Shown here piece after piece: positions 36,131 through 45,862 of a stretch of DNA of 64,000 bases; positions within the stretch are counted from its first letter, which is position 1, and each line of letters starts with the position of its first letter. Origin of the DNA: Arminella tubonensis. GTDB taxonomy: Bacteria > Pseudomonadota > Alphaproteobacteria > Rhizobiales > Rhizobiaceae. Below the pieces are notes generated by a model, which did not search any database, was not told the DNA's origin, and worked only from the letters and a program-made list of their open reading frames with translations. The position numbers and the translations under genes are program-made. The DNA lies in NCBI RefSeq assembly GCF_003240585.1, contig NZ_PCDP01000035.1:248001-312000 (forward strand), given 5' to 3'.

Positions 36131-36241
36131 CTCTCCCCCCTTGTGGGGGAGATGTCGGCTATGCCGACAGAGGGGGGTAACCCTCCTCGAATTCGGACGC
36201 CCCCTCTGTCACTTCGTGACATCTCCCCCACGAGGGGGAGA
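36131..36241. repeat. Rhizobial palindromic intergenic element, type 1
   Basis: Two inverted arms each contain nested hairpins. The left arm (36131-36177) has GTCGGCTATGCCGAC; the right arm (36200-36241) has GTCACTTCGTGAC. Both arms end in CTCCCCC / GGGGGAG blocks, so that the whole element folds back. This is the well-known CCCCTCTGTC ... ATCTCCCCC pattern of rhizobial intergenic elements. It could end the prs transcript or be a remnant of repeat amplification. Confidence 0.75.
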
Positions 36242-36263
36242 TCTGCCGATAGCTCCGGCCTCA

Positions 36264-36650
36264 TTACACCCGCCTAGCCACCAGCGGCACCGCACAAGCC
36301 TCGCCGCCATTGAACAACCGCGACCGCGTCAGGAACCGCTTCTCGCGACCGTTGTCGAGCGAGAACATGCCGCCCCTGCCCGGCACCACGTCGATGATCA
36401 GCTGGGTATGCCTCCAGGCCTCGAACTGGCTGCCGCCGATATAGACCGGCACGCCGCCGATTTCGCCGAGCTTGACGTCATTATCGCCGACCATGAACTC
36501 GTCGGCCGGATAGCACATCGGCGAGGAGCCGTCGCAGCAGCCGCCGGACTGGTGAAAGAGAACGTTCGGGTGATCCACCTGGATCTCGCGGATCAGCTCC
36601 AGTGCCGCCTCCGTAGCCAGTACCCGCGGTTCGCCATTGATCGTCTCCAT
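36264..36650 (-). CDS. DUF779 protein, partner of aldehyde dehydrogenase
   Basis: A 128-residue protein. Its core has the DUF779 cysteine cluster QSGGCCDGSSPMCYPADEF, then DVKLGEIGGVPVYIGGSQFEAW and QLIIDVVPGRGGMFSLDNG. Genes of this family are nearly always beside acetaldehyde dehydrogenase genes, as here, where it follows the dehydrogenase on the same strand; the four cysteine/acidic positions may bind metal. A GC-rich inverted repeat (about 36675-36702) separates the two. The role is unknown. Confidence 0.85.
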   Translation of the reverse strand: METINGEPRVLATEAALELIREIQVDHPNVLFHQSGGCCDGSSPMCYPADEFMVGDNDVKLGEIGGVPVYIGGSQFEAWRHTQLIIDVVPGRGGMFSLDNGREKRFLTRSRLFNGGEACAVPLVARRV

Positions 36651-36727
36651 TCGCTGCCTCCTATAAATGCCGTTGCCCTCCCCCTGCAGAACAGGGAGAG
36701 GGCTTTTGGCTAGTCCACGCCGGGCTC

Positions 36728-38236
<1,509 letters not shown>

Positions 38237-38337
38237 GACATCCTCCATCATAGACTGGCCCTGACAGGACCGATGGAGGGAAGCTGCACCCGCTTCGTGT
38301 CGATAGGTAGGGCACCGGATCAATGCCGCAGTGCACA

Positions 38338-38357
38338 GTGTTTCACTTGTGCGACAG
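38338..38357. promoter_or_regulatory. Candidate operator of the aldehyde dehydrogenase operon
   Basis: GTGTTTCA, four bases, then TGCGACAG. This matches the perfect palindrome upstream of the AcoR-like regulator gene (41788-41807) at 13 of 16 arm positions with the same four-base spacer. It lies about 100 bases before the dehydrogenase start. Binding is inferred. Confidence 0.55.
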
Positions 38358-38451
38358 CGGGGCCGGCATTCCTGGGTTGCTAGGCCATACCGGACAATAC
38401 CCAAATGCATTGTTCGGTCTTGAGGGCACCGCTTAGGTGCCCCAGCTAGCA

Positions 38452-38898
38452 CTAGCTAGCGTTGTATCTCACGTTCCAGCTTATCTCGCCTTGTCCATTG
38501 ATGGACGGAGAAGAAGTTGTCGTGCATGACGAATTGCTGGCGTAAGATTTCCATGAGTGGCTGGTAACAGAGGGAACGCCATCCAAGAATGTAATCGTGA
38601 TTAGTGCTCTGCAACCCTTCTTGGTCAAAGGCATTCCGAAATATTGCGAATAATCAATGCTGTAGGTAAGGCTCGTGGCACCCGTTGTGGTAGCCGCGGT
38701 TGAAGTACGAGTCTCTTTGGAGAGAATCGTCCCTGCAGTTACGGTAGTGCAATTCGTGCACGGAGGGACTGTATCCACACTGATCGTTTTCGCAGAAGCA
38801 TTGGTGATCGAAAGATTTACTGTGGCGGCATTCGCCAAAGCGGCTCCGGAGACGGAAAGTGCAGTCGCAACAAGCGGGAGCTTCAATAGGTTCTTCAT
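38452..38898 (-). CDS. Secreted protein with cysteine pairs, unrecognised
   Basis: A 148-residue protein. The signal peptide ([21 protein letters not shown]) is followed by a Thr/Ser-rich beta-type sequence: [18 protein letters not shown], then [20 protein letters not shown] and later KKGCRALI and [11 protein letters not shown]. Four mature cysteines could form two disulfides. The start at 38898 follows AGAGAT loosely. The gene is A+T-richer than its neighbours and stands in the block separating the dehydrogenase from its probable regulator. No family recognised; a surface or exported protein is likely. Confidence 0.65.
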   Translation of the reverse strand: MKNLLKLPLVATALSVSGAALANAATVNLSITNASAKTISVDTVPPCTNCTTVTAGTILSKETRTSTAATTTGATSLTYSIDYSQYFGMPLTKKGCRALITITFLDGVPSVTSHSWKSYASNSSCTTTSSPSINGQGEISWNVRYNAS

Positions 38899-39252
38899 AT
38901 TAATCTCTTTTAGGTTTAAAATTGCGCGAAAAGTCACGCAACTTTCAACAACCTCAGTTTGAGGCAGAAAGCCAGCCCTCGCCTAAGCTTTCCTTGTGAG
39001 GTAGGTGCTGAAAATTTCTTGATCAGAGATCACTAAAAAAGATGTGCAATTTCAATAGAGGCCTGAACCCTACGGGGCGCATTTCAGCTAATGTAGCTAA
39101 AAGTTGATAAAAAATTCAAAAAGCAACCTTTAAGAGAAATTAACTTAGTATTCAGCGTTAGCGCGCTAGGGTGCAAGCGAGCATGATGCTCCCTCCTACT
39201 TCTGAGGTCGCCCGTTGGTCCGGGGCGGTGGCTACCATTTGAGGGAAATATT
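38899..39252. other. A+T-rich divergent region before the tandem paralogues
   Basis: About 350 bases between the secreted-protein gene and paralogue A. It holds two divergent promoters and, at 39166-39252, the leader that is duplicated before paralogue B. No gene is supported. Confidence 0.45.
39166..39252 (+). repeat. Leader of paralogue A, copy 1 of an 87-base repeat
   Basis: It begins CTAGGGTGCAAGCGAGCAT and runs to the start codon. It is nearly identical to 39920-40006, with the same length. It contains the dyad GAGCATGATGCTC (39179-39191), in which only the centre differs from copy 2, and GAGGGAAATATT as the ribosome site. Confidence 0.8.
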
Positions 39253-39885
39253 ATGATCTCGCCAGTGAACTCTCTTTCCAGCAGTCCCATCTTGTCGCTT
39301 TTTGGGATTAGCAGTTCGCCAGCCAGCAATACGTCCGGTGCGGAGAAACTACTCAATAACGTTACCGGCAATACGGACGACGCTCTGAAGACCGGCAACG
39401 CTCTTGGCACGATCATTGAGTTGGTGTCCGGCCAGAAGCAGTCCGACACCCTTTTCCAGATGATCAACGCCCAGAAAGCGTATGCGGCAGGCGGGGACTA
39501 TAGCGAGACCGCAACCGGCACGGGCACGGTGATATCGGAACAGCAGATGACGGCCTCGACGCTGGCGAGCGCAAATGCCCAAGCTGGCGGAACAGGACCG
39601 GAAGCGAACCGAGCGAAAGCCTATCTTGATGCACGGGCCAAAGGCACGCTTCAACAAACCGATTTGTCGACAATGGGCGTCACCGCGACAATGACCCAAA
39701 CCTACTACTACCACGCAGACGGCACGGAATCGGGCGAAAGCGGAACCTATGACATAAAGGGGCTGGCTCAGTTCCTGAAAAAATTTGCCACCGTTGGAGA
39801 TGATGGTCTGACACGGGACAAGGCAACCGGCAAATACGCCACCGTCTCACAGAATGGCACGAAATTTACCTACAACGTCTTTTGA
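39253..39885 (+). CDS. Tandem paralogue A, unrecognised family
   Basis: A 210-residue protein with no cysteine. The N-terminus ISPVNSLSSSPILSLFGIS is mildly hydrophobic but is not a normal signal peptide. Then come GAEKLLNNVTGNTDDALKTG, TLFQMINAQKAYAAGGDYSE, a variable segment (residues about 93-115), AKAYLDARAKGTLQQTD, and YHADGTESGESGTYD. The C-terminus GTKFTYNVF ends in an aromatic residue. About 70% of positions match paralogue B by eye. No homology is recognised. The N-terminal style recalls exported substrates that lack a Sec signal, but this is speculation. Confidence 0.7.
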   Translation: MISPVNSLSSSPILSLFGISSSPASNTSGAEKLLNNVTGNTDDALKTGNALGTIIELVSGQKQSDTLFQMINAQKAYAAGGDYSETATGTGTVISEQQMTASTLASANAQAGGTGPEANRAKAYLDARAKGTLQQTDLSTMGVTATMTQTYYYHADGTESGESGTYDIKGLAQFLKKFATVGDDGLTRDKATGKYATVSQNGTKFTYNVF

Positions 39886-39919
39886 GTGTTGAAACCCATC
39901 GTGACCCCGCATCGTCAGC

Positions 39920-40006
39920 CTAGGGTGCAAGCGAGCATAATGCTCCCTCGCGCTTTTGAGGCCGCCCGTTGCTCCGGGGCCGTGGCTACCATTTGAGGGA
40001 AATATT
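39920..40006 (+). repeat. Leader of paralogue B, copy 2 of the 87-base repeat
   Basis: It aligns over its whole length with 39166-39252 and again ends at the start codon. The dyad reads GAGCATAATGCTC (39933-39945). The conservation of non-coding bases suggests a shared operator or RNA element, or recent duplication. Confidence 0.8.
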
Positions 40007-40642
40007 ATGATTTCGCCAGTGAACTCTCTTTCCAGCAGTCCGATCTTGTCGCTTTTTGGGATCAGCGACAATTCGCCAGTCGCCAATACGTCTGGTGCGG
40101 AGAAACTGCTCAATAGCGTTACCGGCAATAGGGACGATGCGCTGAAGACCGGCAATGCTCTTGGCGCGATCATCCAGCTGGTGTCCAATCAGAAGCAATC
40201 CGACACTCTTTTCCAGATGATCAACGCCCAGAAAGCCTATTCGGCAAACGGTGACTACAGTGAGACGGCAACCGGTACAGGCACCGTGGGCTCCGACGAG
40301 GCTGCCCAGAAAATGGCACTCGATTACGTGCGAGAAGAAGCGAGGGGCAAAGGACCGGAAGCGGACGGGGCCAAGGCTTATCTCGATGCACTAGCAAAAG
40401 GCACGCTTCAAAAAACCGATATGTCGACCATGAGTGTCAGTGCAACAATGACCCAAACCAACTATTACCATGCAGACGGCACGGAATCGGGCGAAAGCGG
40501 AACTTATGATGTAAGAGGTATGAACCAGGCTCTGGCGCAATATACCGTCATCGGAGACGATGGGCTCTTGCGGGACAAGGCAACAGGAAAGTACGCAGGT
40601 ATCAACCAGAACGGTACGAAATTCACCTACCTCGTTTGGTGA
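40007..40642 (+). CDS. Tandem paralogue B, unrecognised family
   Basis: A 211-residue protein matching paralogue A in length and order of motifs: ISPVNSLSSSPILSLFGIS, GAEKLLNSVTGNRDDALKTG, TLFQMINAQKAYSANGDYSE, AKAYLDALAKGTLQKTD, and YHADGTESGESGTYD, ending GTKFTYLVW. The segment at about 95-117 (GSDEAAQKMALDYVREEA) has no resemblance to A, while both flanks are conserved. That pattern suggests a variable, possibly specificity-determining section. It follows paralogue A by 121 bases. Confidence 0.7.
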   Translation: MISPVNSLSSSPILSLFGISDNSPVANTSGAEKLLNSVTGNRDDALKTGNALGAIIQLVSNQKQSDTLFQMINAQKAYSANGDYSETATGTGTVGSDEAAQKMALDYVREEARGKGPEADGAKAYLDALAKGTLQKTDMSTMSVSATMTQTNYYHADGTESGESGTYDVRGMNQALAQYTVIGDDGLLRDKATGKYAGINQNGTKFTYLVW

Positions 40643-40728
40643 CATCGCCATTTTATCTGGCCAACGTTCGGGGGAGCATACCTCCCCGCCCCTTGGGAAA
40701 TCCCGTATCCCCAAATCCTCGCAACGCC

Positions 40729-41688
40729 CTAATGCAGCTCCAGCTTCTTCATTTTGCGATGCATCGTCGCGCGGCTGATGCCGAGTAGCGTGGCGGCTTG
40801 CGAGACATTGCCGCTTGTCCGCGACAGCACGCGGCGAAGTGCTGCCCGTTCGGCCTCGACAAGGTCGCCACCGTCGTCGTTCCGATGCTCGTGCAATGCG
40901 TCCGAAGCCGGTAGCCCGGCCGCAATATGCGCGTCGTCAAGCTTCAGCGCCAACCGCGCGGCACGGGTTGCACCGAGGATGAGGTCGTCCTTGTCGACGG
41001 CGAGCAATGCCGCCGTCGGGTTCGCGCCTGCAGGTACCATGACAAAGCGGGCGCCCGGAAAGGCACTGCGGAAAAGATTGGCTTCGATGCGCAGCGCCGC
41101 ATCGCGGACGGCTTGGGACAAAATGGCGAGCGCCACCTCGTTGACGTCTTCGCGGCATGTCGAGATATCGAGCGCCGCGGTTATCTGGCCGCGATGATCG
41201 CGGATCGGCGCGGTGGTGCAGCTCAGCCGGATATTGGAGGAGAGGAAATGCTGGTCGCGGAAGATGGCGACCGGGCGCTCGTCGGCGATCGCGGTGCCGA
41301 TGCCGTTCGTCCCGACGCTCGCCTCCGTCCAGATGGACCCCGGCCAGAGACCCAGCCTGCGAAAGTCCTTGTCGTCGCTGATGGCGCCACGGCGATCAAG
41401 GGCGACGCCGTTGCGGTCGGTCAGAAGCAGGCAGCATCCGGCTTTCCCGACAGTTGAAAAAAGCCGGTCAAGTTCTTCGGCGGATTCAGCAATCAGCCGT
41501 TCGGATTGCTGCCGAACAGCGCGGAACTCCTGCTCGGTTAGCCTCAACGGGCCGCGTGCTTCCTCCGGTGCAAGCATATGCATGGTCATGCAACGGCACC
41601 AGGAAGCGATGATCGGGGAACTGGCTGCGGCGGATTTCTGTTGCGCGCTTAAATAGACGCGCTCGGCGTGAGCGATCTCGTTCTGCAT
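40729..41688 (-). CDS. AcoR-like regulator with GAF and Fis-type HTH, lacking the AAA+ domain
   Basis: A 319-residue regulator. Residues about 1-230 resemble the AcoR sensor part (SWCRCMTMHMLAPEEARGPL, then GCCLLLTDRNGVALDRRG, SVGTNGIGTAIADERPVAIF and the GAF block SCTTAPIRDHRGQITAALDI). The end is a Fis-type helix-turn-helix (LSRTSGNVSQAATLLGISRA). The central AAA+ ATPase with GAFTGA is missing, so it should not activate sigma-54. The start at 41688 follows GGGAGGAG. Such regulators usually adjoin acetoin/acetaldehyde dehydrogenase genes; here the dehydrogenase is 2.5 kb away. Confidence 0.84.
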   Translation of the reverse strand: MQNEIAHAERVYLSAQQKSAAASSPIIASWCRCMTMHMLAPEEARGPLRLTEQEFRAVRQQSERLIAESAEELDRLFSTVGKAGCCLLLTDRNGVALDRRGAISDDKDFRRLGLWPGSIWTEASVGTNGIGTAIADERPVAIFRDQHFLSSNIRLSCTTAPIRDHRGQITAALDISTCREDVNEVALAILSQAVRDAALRIEANLFRSAFPGARFVMVPAGANPTAALLAVDKDDLILGATRAARLALKLDDAHIAAGLPASDALHEHRNDDGGDLVEAERAALRRVLSRTSGNVSQAATLLGISRATMHRKMKKLELH

Positions 41689-41787
41689 CTGCTCCTCCCA
41701 AAGCCCGACGAGTGTGTCGCGGAATGGAGACAGTTGCAAATACTAAAGGCGGAACGATGTCGTTCTGGCCCAGCAAAAGCGCCACAA

Positions 41788-41807
41788 CTGTCTCAATGCT
41801 GAGACAG
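41788..41807. promoter_or_regulatory. Palindromic operator upstream of the AcoR-like gene
   Basis: CTGTCTCA and TGAGACAG form a perfect 8-bp inverted repeat around ATGC, 100 bases upstream of the regulator start. A degenerate copy lies before the aldehyde dehydrogenase (38338-38357). Autoregulation is inferred. Confidence 0.65.
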
Positions 41808-41847
41808 CGTGGCTTTCAGCTGACGGCTTAAAAAGTGACGTCAGTTC

Positions 41848-43305
41848 TTACTTCGGCGCTTTGATCACCTGGCCGTTGACCGTGAAAGTGCCGTCGTCGG
41901 CAACGCTCACGTCCCAGCGCTGGCGGCCGTCGGCATCGACCTTGGCAAACCCCTTGGCCATCATCATCACGAACGAGACCTGGTTCAATTGGGCATCGGT
42001 CTTGGCGGCATTCTGGACGAATTCGATCGTCTTGTCGTAGTCGCGGGCGAGGATCGACGCCTGCAGCGAGTAGCGGTCCTTCTGCTTGGGATAGCCGGTA
42101 ACGCTACCTGAAACCTCGAAATCATAGACGCCCGACGTCGCCGCGATCTTCGGAAAATCGACAGTCACCGATCCCTTCGGGAATACGACATCCCCGATCC
42201 TGTCGGTCTGTGCCTTGGACAGAGGCTCGGCCTTCGAAAAATCGGCTTCCAGCAAGATGTCCATCGCGGCTGCAAAATTCATGTCGGGAATACCGACCTC
42301 GATAACGGTCGTATCGGGCACCAGGGCCTCGTAGCCGGCCGGGATCATCCCGGCATCGAGCTTGAACCCATCCGCCTTCATGCCGAAGCCGATGCTGGAC
42401 GCCTTGGTGACGCCGTTCATGTGGAAAGAGTAGTCGAGCTTCTTCAGCCCAAAATTTCCCTTGTCGGTCACGACAGAGAGATTGTTGGCCGACGCCGTCT
42501 CCTCCAGCGAGCCGAAAAGCGGCAACGCATCGCGGATCAGCGCCTTGAACTTGTCGCCGCCGCTCTTCGACAACGTCTTCGCCTTGACGTGTTCGAACAC
42601 GAACCGCACCAGCTCGCGCAGCTCCCTGATCGGAACGTTGGTCGCCTTGGCATTGAAATCGATCGCATCGGCGCGCACTTCGACCGGCAGCACCGTCGGC
42701 GCGGTGATCTTCTCATAGAAGCCCGGCATCGTGCCGCTGGTCAGGAAGTCGATCTTCCCCGGCTTGCCGGTGTCTGTCGTCGAAAGCTTGGAGGTCATTC
42801 CGGCGATGGTGGCCTCGACCGTCTGCGCGGCGCTTTTCGAGGACATCTTGATGTCCTTAGCGGTCACATCAAGCGAGCGTAGATAGCTGATGCCAGGGTC
42901 GAAGACCCCGGTATAGACGAGCGACGCCAGTGAATAGCTGATGTCGGTCGCCGGCGCGTCGCCCATCTTCGAATGCGCCGAGATGTCGAGGGAGTTGTCG
43001 CCATCGATGCTCCACAGCCCCTTGTCCATCGGCGCTGCGAACATCGTCAAAGGCTTGAGACCGGCAATCGAGAAATTGGAAGAGCTGATCTTGTCGAAAA
43101 ATTTCGACAGGTCATAGGTGACTTCATAGCGATTGGTCGACGGCTTGACGGTGATGAACCCGCTATCGGCAAGGTCGCGCGACAGATACTGCGTGAGCAC
43201 GCCCCGCAAATCTTTCGCGCCCTGCTCGCTGACGTCGGCCGCCTGGGATGAGACCGTGAGCCCGAGGCTAAAAAATGCGGCGGCGGCGAATACATTGGAA
43301 CGCAT
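41848..43305 (-). CDS. Large periplasmic protein, possibly DUF2125-like
   Basis: A 485-residue exported protein. The signal peptide (VFAAAAFFSLGLTVSSQAA) is followed by a long beta-rich sequence with repeats of the type VTAKDIKMSSKSAAQTVEAT, EVRADAIDFNAKATNV, and KGSVTVDFPKIAATSGVYDF. No catalytic motif is apparent. The layout is like DUF2125/YdgA-type periplasmic proteins, but the family call is weak. The start at 43305 is just before the signal peptide; the frame is open to 43398. It stands alone. Confidence 0.68.
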   Translation of the reverse strand: MRSNVFAAAAFFSLGLTVSSQAADVSEQGAKDLRGVLTQYLSRDLADSGFITVKPSTNRYEVTYDLSKFFDKISSSNFSIAGLKPLTMFAAPMDKGLWSIDGDNSLDISAHSKMGDAPATDISYSLASLVYTGVFDPGISYLRSLDVTAKDIKMSSKSAAQTVEATIAGMTSKLSTTDTGKPGKIDFLTSGTMPGFYEKITAPTVLPVEVRADAIDFNAKATNVPIRELRELVRFVFEHVKAKTLSKSGGDKFKALIRDALPLFGSLEETASANNLSVVTDKGNFGLKKLDYSFHMNGVTKASSIGFGMKADGFKLDAGMIPAGYEALVPDTTVIEVGIPDMNFAAAMDILLEADFSKAEPLSKAQTDRIGDVVFPKGSVTVDFPKIAATSGVYDFEVSGSVTGYPKQKDRYSLQASILARDYDKTIEFVQNAAKTDAQLNQVSFVMMMAKGFAKVDADGRQRWDVSVADDGTFTVNGQVIKAPK

Positions 43306-43409
43306 GAAATCGAACTCTCTTTTTTGGCAGCTTCGGCGGCGGGAATGTGGAAGACTCTCGGGTCGGATGTCAACCGACCAGACGGCAGAAAGCAGCAACT
43401 TCAGGTATA

Positions 43410-45506
43410 TTAAGCCGCGGCCTTGCCCTGCTCTCCGCGAAGCTCGGCATTTGCTTCCGCGTCCGGTTCGCCCGCTGCGCCATCAGTTCCGTTGACGATA
43501 TCCTCGATGCCGGATCGGGGCGTCGGTTTTCCGAACAGGAAGCCCTGCACTTGCAGACACCCTTCGTTGCGCAGGAATTCCATGTGTTCCTCGCGCTCGA
43601 CACCTTCCGCCAGCACCGGGATGTCGAGACTGGCAGCAAGGATCAGCGTCGAGCGAACGATCGCGGCCGACTGCTTGCTGGTGACGACGCCATCGATGAA
43701 GGCGCGATCGATCTTGATCTTGTCGAATGGAAAGCTCTGCAATGTCGAAAGCGAAGAATAGCCGGTGCCATAGTCGTCCATCGCCACCTTCACCCCAAGC
43801 TTTTTCAGCTGGCGGATCGCATGCAGCGCATATTGGTGGTCGGAGATGATGCTTGATTCGGTGATCTCGATTTCCAGGCGCGCAGCCGACAACCCGCTTT
43901 CAAGCAGTATCTCGTGGACGAGCCCCGGTAGCCGCGGGTCGGTGAGCTGTTGAGGCGCAACGTTGACGGCAATGCGCAGCGGACGCTTCCACGAGGCGGC
44001 TTCTGCACAGGCTGCTCGCATCACCCACTCGCCGAGCTCGAAGATGAAACCCGTCTTCTCGGCGATCGGGATGAATTCCACCGGCGAGACCATGCCGCGC
44101 TGCGGGTGAAGCCAGCGAAGCAGCGCTTCGAAGCCGACGACCTCGCGGCTGACGGTATCGTTTTGCCGTTGATAATACAGCTCGAATTCGCCTCGCTTGA
44201 GACCTTCGCGCATTTCGATGGCCAGCGCATTGCGCTCGCGCGCCGCCTGGTCCATCGACGGATCGTAGAAGCAGATCGTGTTCGAAACCGTTGACTTGGC
44301 GCGATACATGGCGATGTCGGCTTGCGACAGCAGGTCGTCGACGTTCGACGCCTGGCCGGGAAAGGTCGAGATGCCGACGCTTGAGCCGACAAAGAGGATA
44401 TGTTCATTCCACTCGATCGGCTTGGTGACCTCGTCGAGAACACGTTGTGCGAGGGCTCTGGCATCGGCGCGGATGAAATAGTCGCGCATCACGGCCACGA
44501 ACTCGTCACCGCCGACGCGCGCGACGAATTCGCCGTGCTGCATGGCGTTGCCGAGGCGCTCGGCCACCGTCCTTAGAACATGGTCGCCGGCTGAATGGCC
44601 ATGCACGTCGTTGATCTCCTTAAACCGGTCCAGATCGAAGCAGAGCACGGCGACATGAGCCGCCATGTCGGCGGGACGGTTCGTCAATCCAGCCAGGTGG
44701 TCGTTGAAGGCCGCCCGGTTCGGCAGGTTCGTCAGTGGATCATGGAGCGCAAGGTGCCGATAGCGCTCGACCGCCGCCTGCGTCGACTGCATGTCGATGA
44801 CATAGGTCGAGGCGCCGAGCAGAAGGATTATCGCCATCACGGCGCAAACAATGCCGGTCATGATGCCGCCCGAGATGATTTCCGGCGAAAGCGGTATACT
44901 CGGATCGAGATTGATCGTCAGCCCCGCCATGCCGATGAAGTGGGTCGAGACAATCGCGAGGATCAGCGCGGAGGAGGAGCCGTATTTGCAGAACCGCGTT
45001 ACCGGCCGGCCGATGCGGTTGGTGGCAACGGCTCCGAAGAATGCGCCCGATATGATCGAGGTTATCACGTAGGCCCGGTCCCACTCGAGTTGCCCCGCCG
45101 CCTGGTAGGCCGCGATGCCGATATAGTGCATCAGCACGATGCCGAGACCGACGATCACCCCACCGGCCTCGATCAGCGCGCCTTTGCGGCTGACGGAAGC
45201 GATGGAGAATCCTGCGATGGTCATCACGACACCGACAACCAGCGAGATCAATGTCAGTGTCGGGTCGTAGCCGTTGACGACAGGCGTCTTGTAGCCGAGC
45301 ATCGCTACGAAGTGTGTCGTCCAGATCGTCGAACCGCCGACGAAGCCGGACAGGAACAGCCAGTTGAGCCTCTGGATCCCCTGGGTCCTGCGCACCCGCG
45401 AAAACAGCCGCATCGCAAGCACAGACCCAAGCACACAGATGATCGTAGCGAAGATCAGATCGGTGAAACTATGCTGGACGGTGATGCAGGTAATCAGTCT
45501 GAACAT
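43410..45506 (-). CDS. MHYT-GGDEF-EAL membrane cyclic-di-GMP enzyme
   Basis: A 698-residue protein. An N-terminal MHYT sensor (about 1-235) has seven hydrophobic segments with motifs THFVAM, MHYIGI and THFIGM, which are proposed to bind copper or a gas ligand. A GGDEF domain (about 255-415) has intact GGDEF; no RxxD inhibition site is present at the usual spacing. The EAL domain (about 430-675) keeps EALLRW, and DDYGTGYSSL, with loop 6 residues intact. Both activities may be present. MFRLITCIT is the family start; a GTG at 45548 is possible. Confidence 0.9.
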   Translation of the reverse strand: MFRLITCITVQHSFTDLIFATIICVLGSVLAMRLFSRVRRTQGIQRLNWLFLSGFVGGSTIWTTHFVAMLGYKTPVVNGYDPTLTLISLVVGVVMTIAGFSIASVSRKGALIEAGGVIVGLGIVLMHYIGIAAYQAAGQLEWDRAYVITSIISGAFFGAVATNRIGRPVTRFCKYGSSSALILAIVSTHFIGMAGLTINLDPSIPLSPEIISGGIMTGIVCAVMAIILLLGASTYVIDMQSTQAAVERYRHLALHDPLTNLPNRAAFNDHLAGLTNRPADMAAHVAVLCFDLDRFKEINDVHGHSAGDHVLRTVAERLGNAMQHGEFVARVGGDEFVAVMRDYFIRADARALAQRVLDEVTKPIEWNEHILFVGSSVGISTFPGQASNVDDLLSQADIAMYRAKSTVSNTICFYDPSMDQAARERNALAIEMREGLKRGEFELYYQRQNDTVSREVVGFEALLRWLHPQRGMVSPVEFIPIAEKTGFIFELGEWVMRAACAEAASWKRPLRIAVNVAPQQLTDPRLPGLVHEILLESGLSAARLEIEITESSIISDHQYALHAIRQLKKLGVKVAMDDYGTGYSSLSTLQSFPFDKIKIDRAFIDGVVTSKQSAAIVRSTLILAASLDIPVLAEGVEREEHMEFLRNEGCLQVQGFLFGKPTPRSGIEDIVNGTDGAAGEPDAEANAELRGEQGKAAA

Positions 45507-45706
45507 GCTGGGAACCGTAATATTTGAATTAGATTGGAATATGCTCACCCGCAGAAGTATATTTTGTTAATTTTGATGGAATTCCAACTTGATCCTTAAA
45601 GCTTTCTGTCGATATACAACCGATAAGCTGAAAGGCCGATAATTGGACGCGGCGGGATTGTCTTCGGGCGCCTTTTTGTCCGCCATTCCAGCAGTCGCCA
45701 AGCCAA

Positions 45707-45735
45707 CTTGCGTTTCGACCTTCTTTGTACTATAG
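45707..45735 (+). promoter_or_regulatory. Promoter of rplY
   Basis: CTTGCG and CTATAG stand 17 bases apart (45707-45712 and 45730-45735), close to the alphaproteobacterial housekeeping consensus. Transcription would begin near 45742, giving a leader of about 120 nt. Confidence 0.6.
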
Positions 45736-45772
45736 GCACGCGTCCGCATAGACACCCTTGGAGGCAACGCGG

Positions 45773-45844
45773 ATGAGGTGGGCTCGCGTCCTCCTCCAGT
45801 TTCGTCAAGAGCGGCTCGCCGCGACGGCAAAACTCTCCATATAA
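45773..45844 (+). CDS. Possible 23-residue leader peptide upstream of rplY
   Basis: ATG at 45773 opens a frame of 23 codons with TAA at 45842-45844. A GGAGG at 45760-45764 stands eight bases before it. The peptide is basic and Leu/Arg-rich (MRWARVLLQFRQERLAATAK). Its stop is 18 bases before rplY. This may be a translated leader that couples or attenuates rplY expression; no such leader is known to me for this gene. Confidence 0.4.
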   Translation: MRWARVLLQFRQERLAATAKLSI

Positions 45845-45862
45845 CCTTGAAAAGGAATAGCC

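Noticed and set aside
38237..38452. Sigma-54 promoter (GG and GC elements) before the aldehyde dehydrogenase
   Set aside because: No pair of elements with the required spacing, and the candidate regulator lacks the AAA+ domain needed for sigma-54.
43950..45527. Long plus-strand frames antisense to the MHYT protein
   Set aside because: Same shadow effect; no ribosome site or family likeness.
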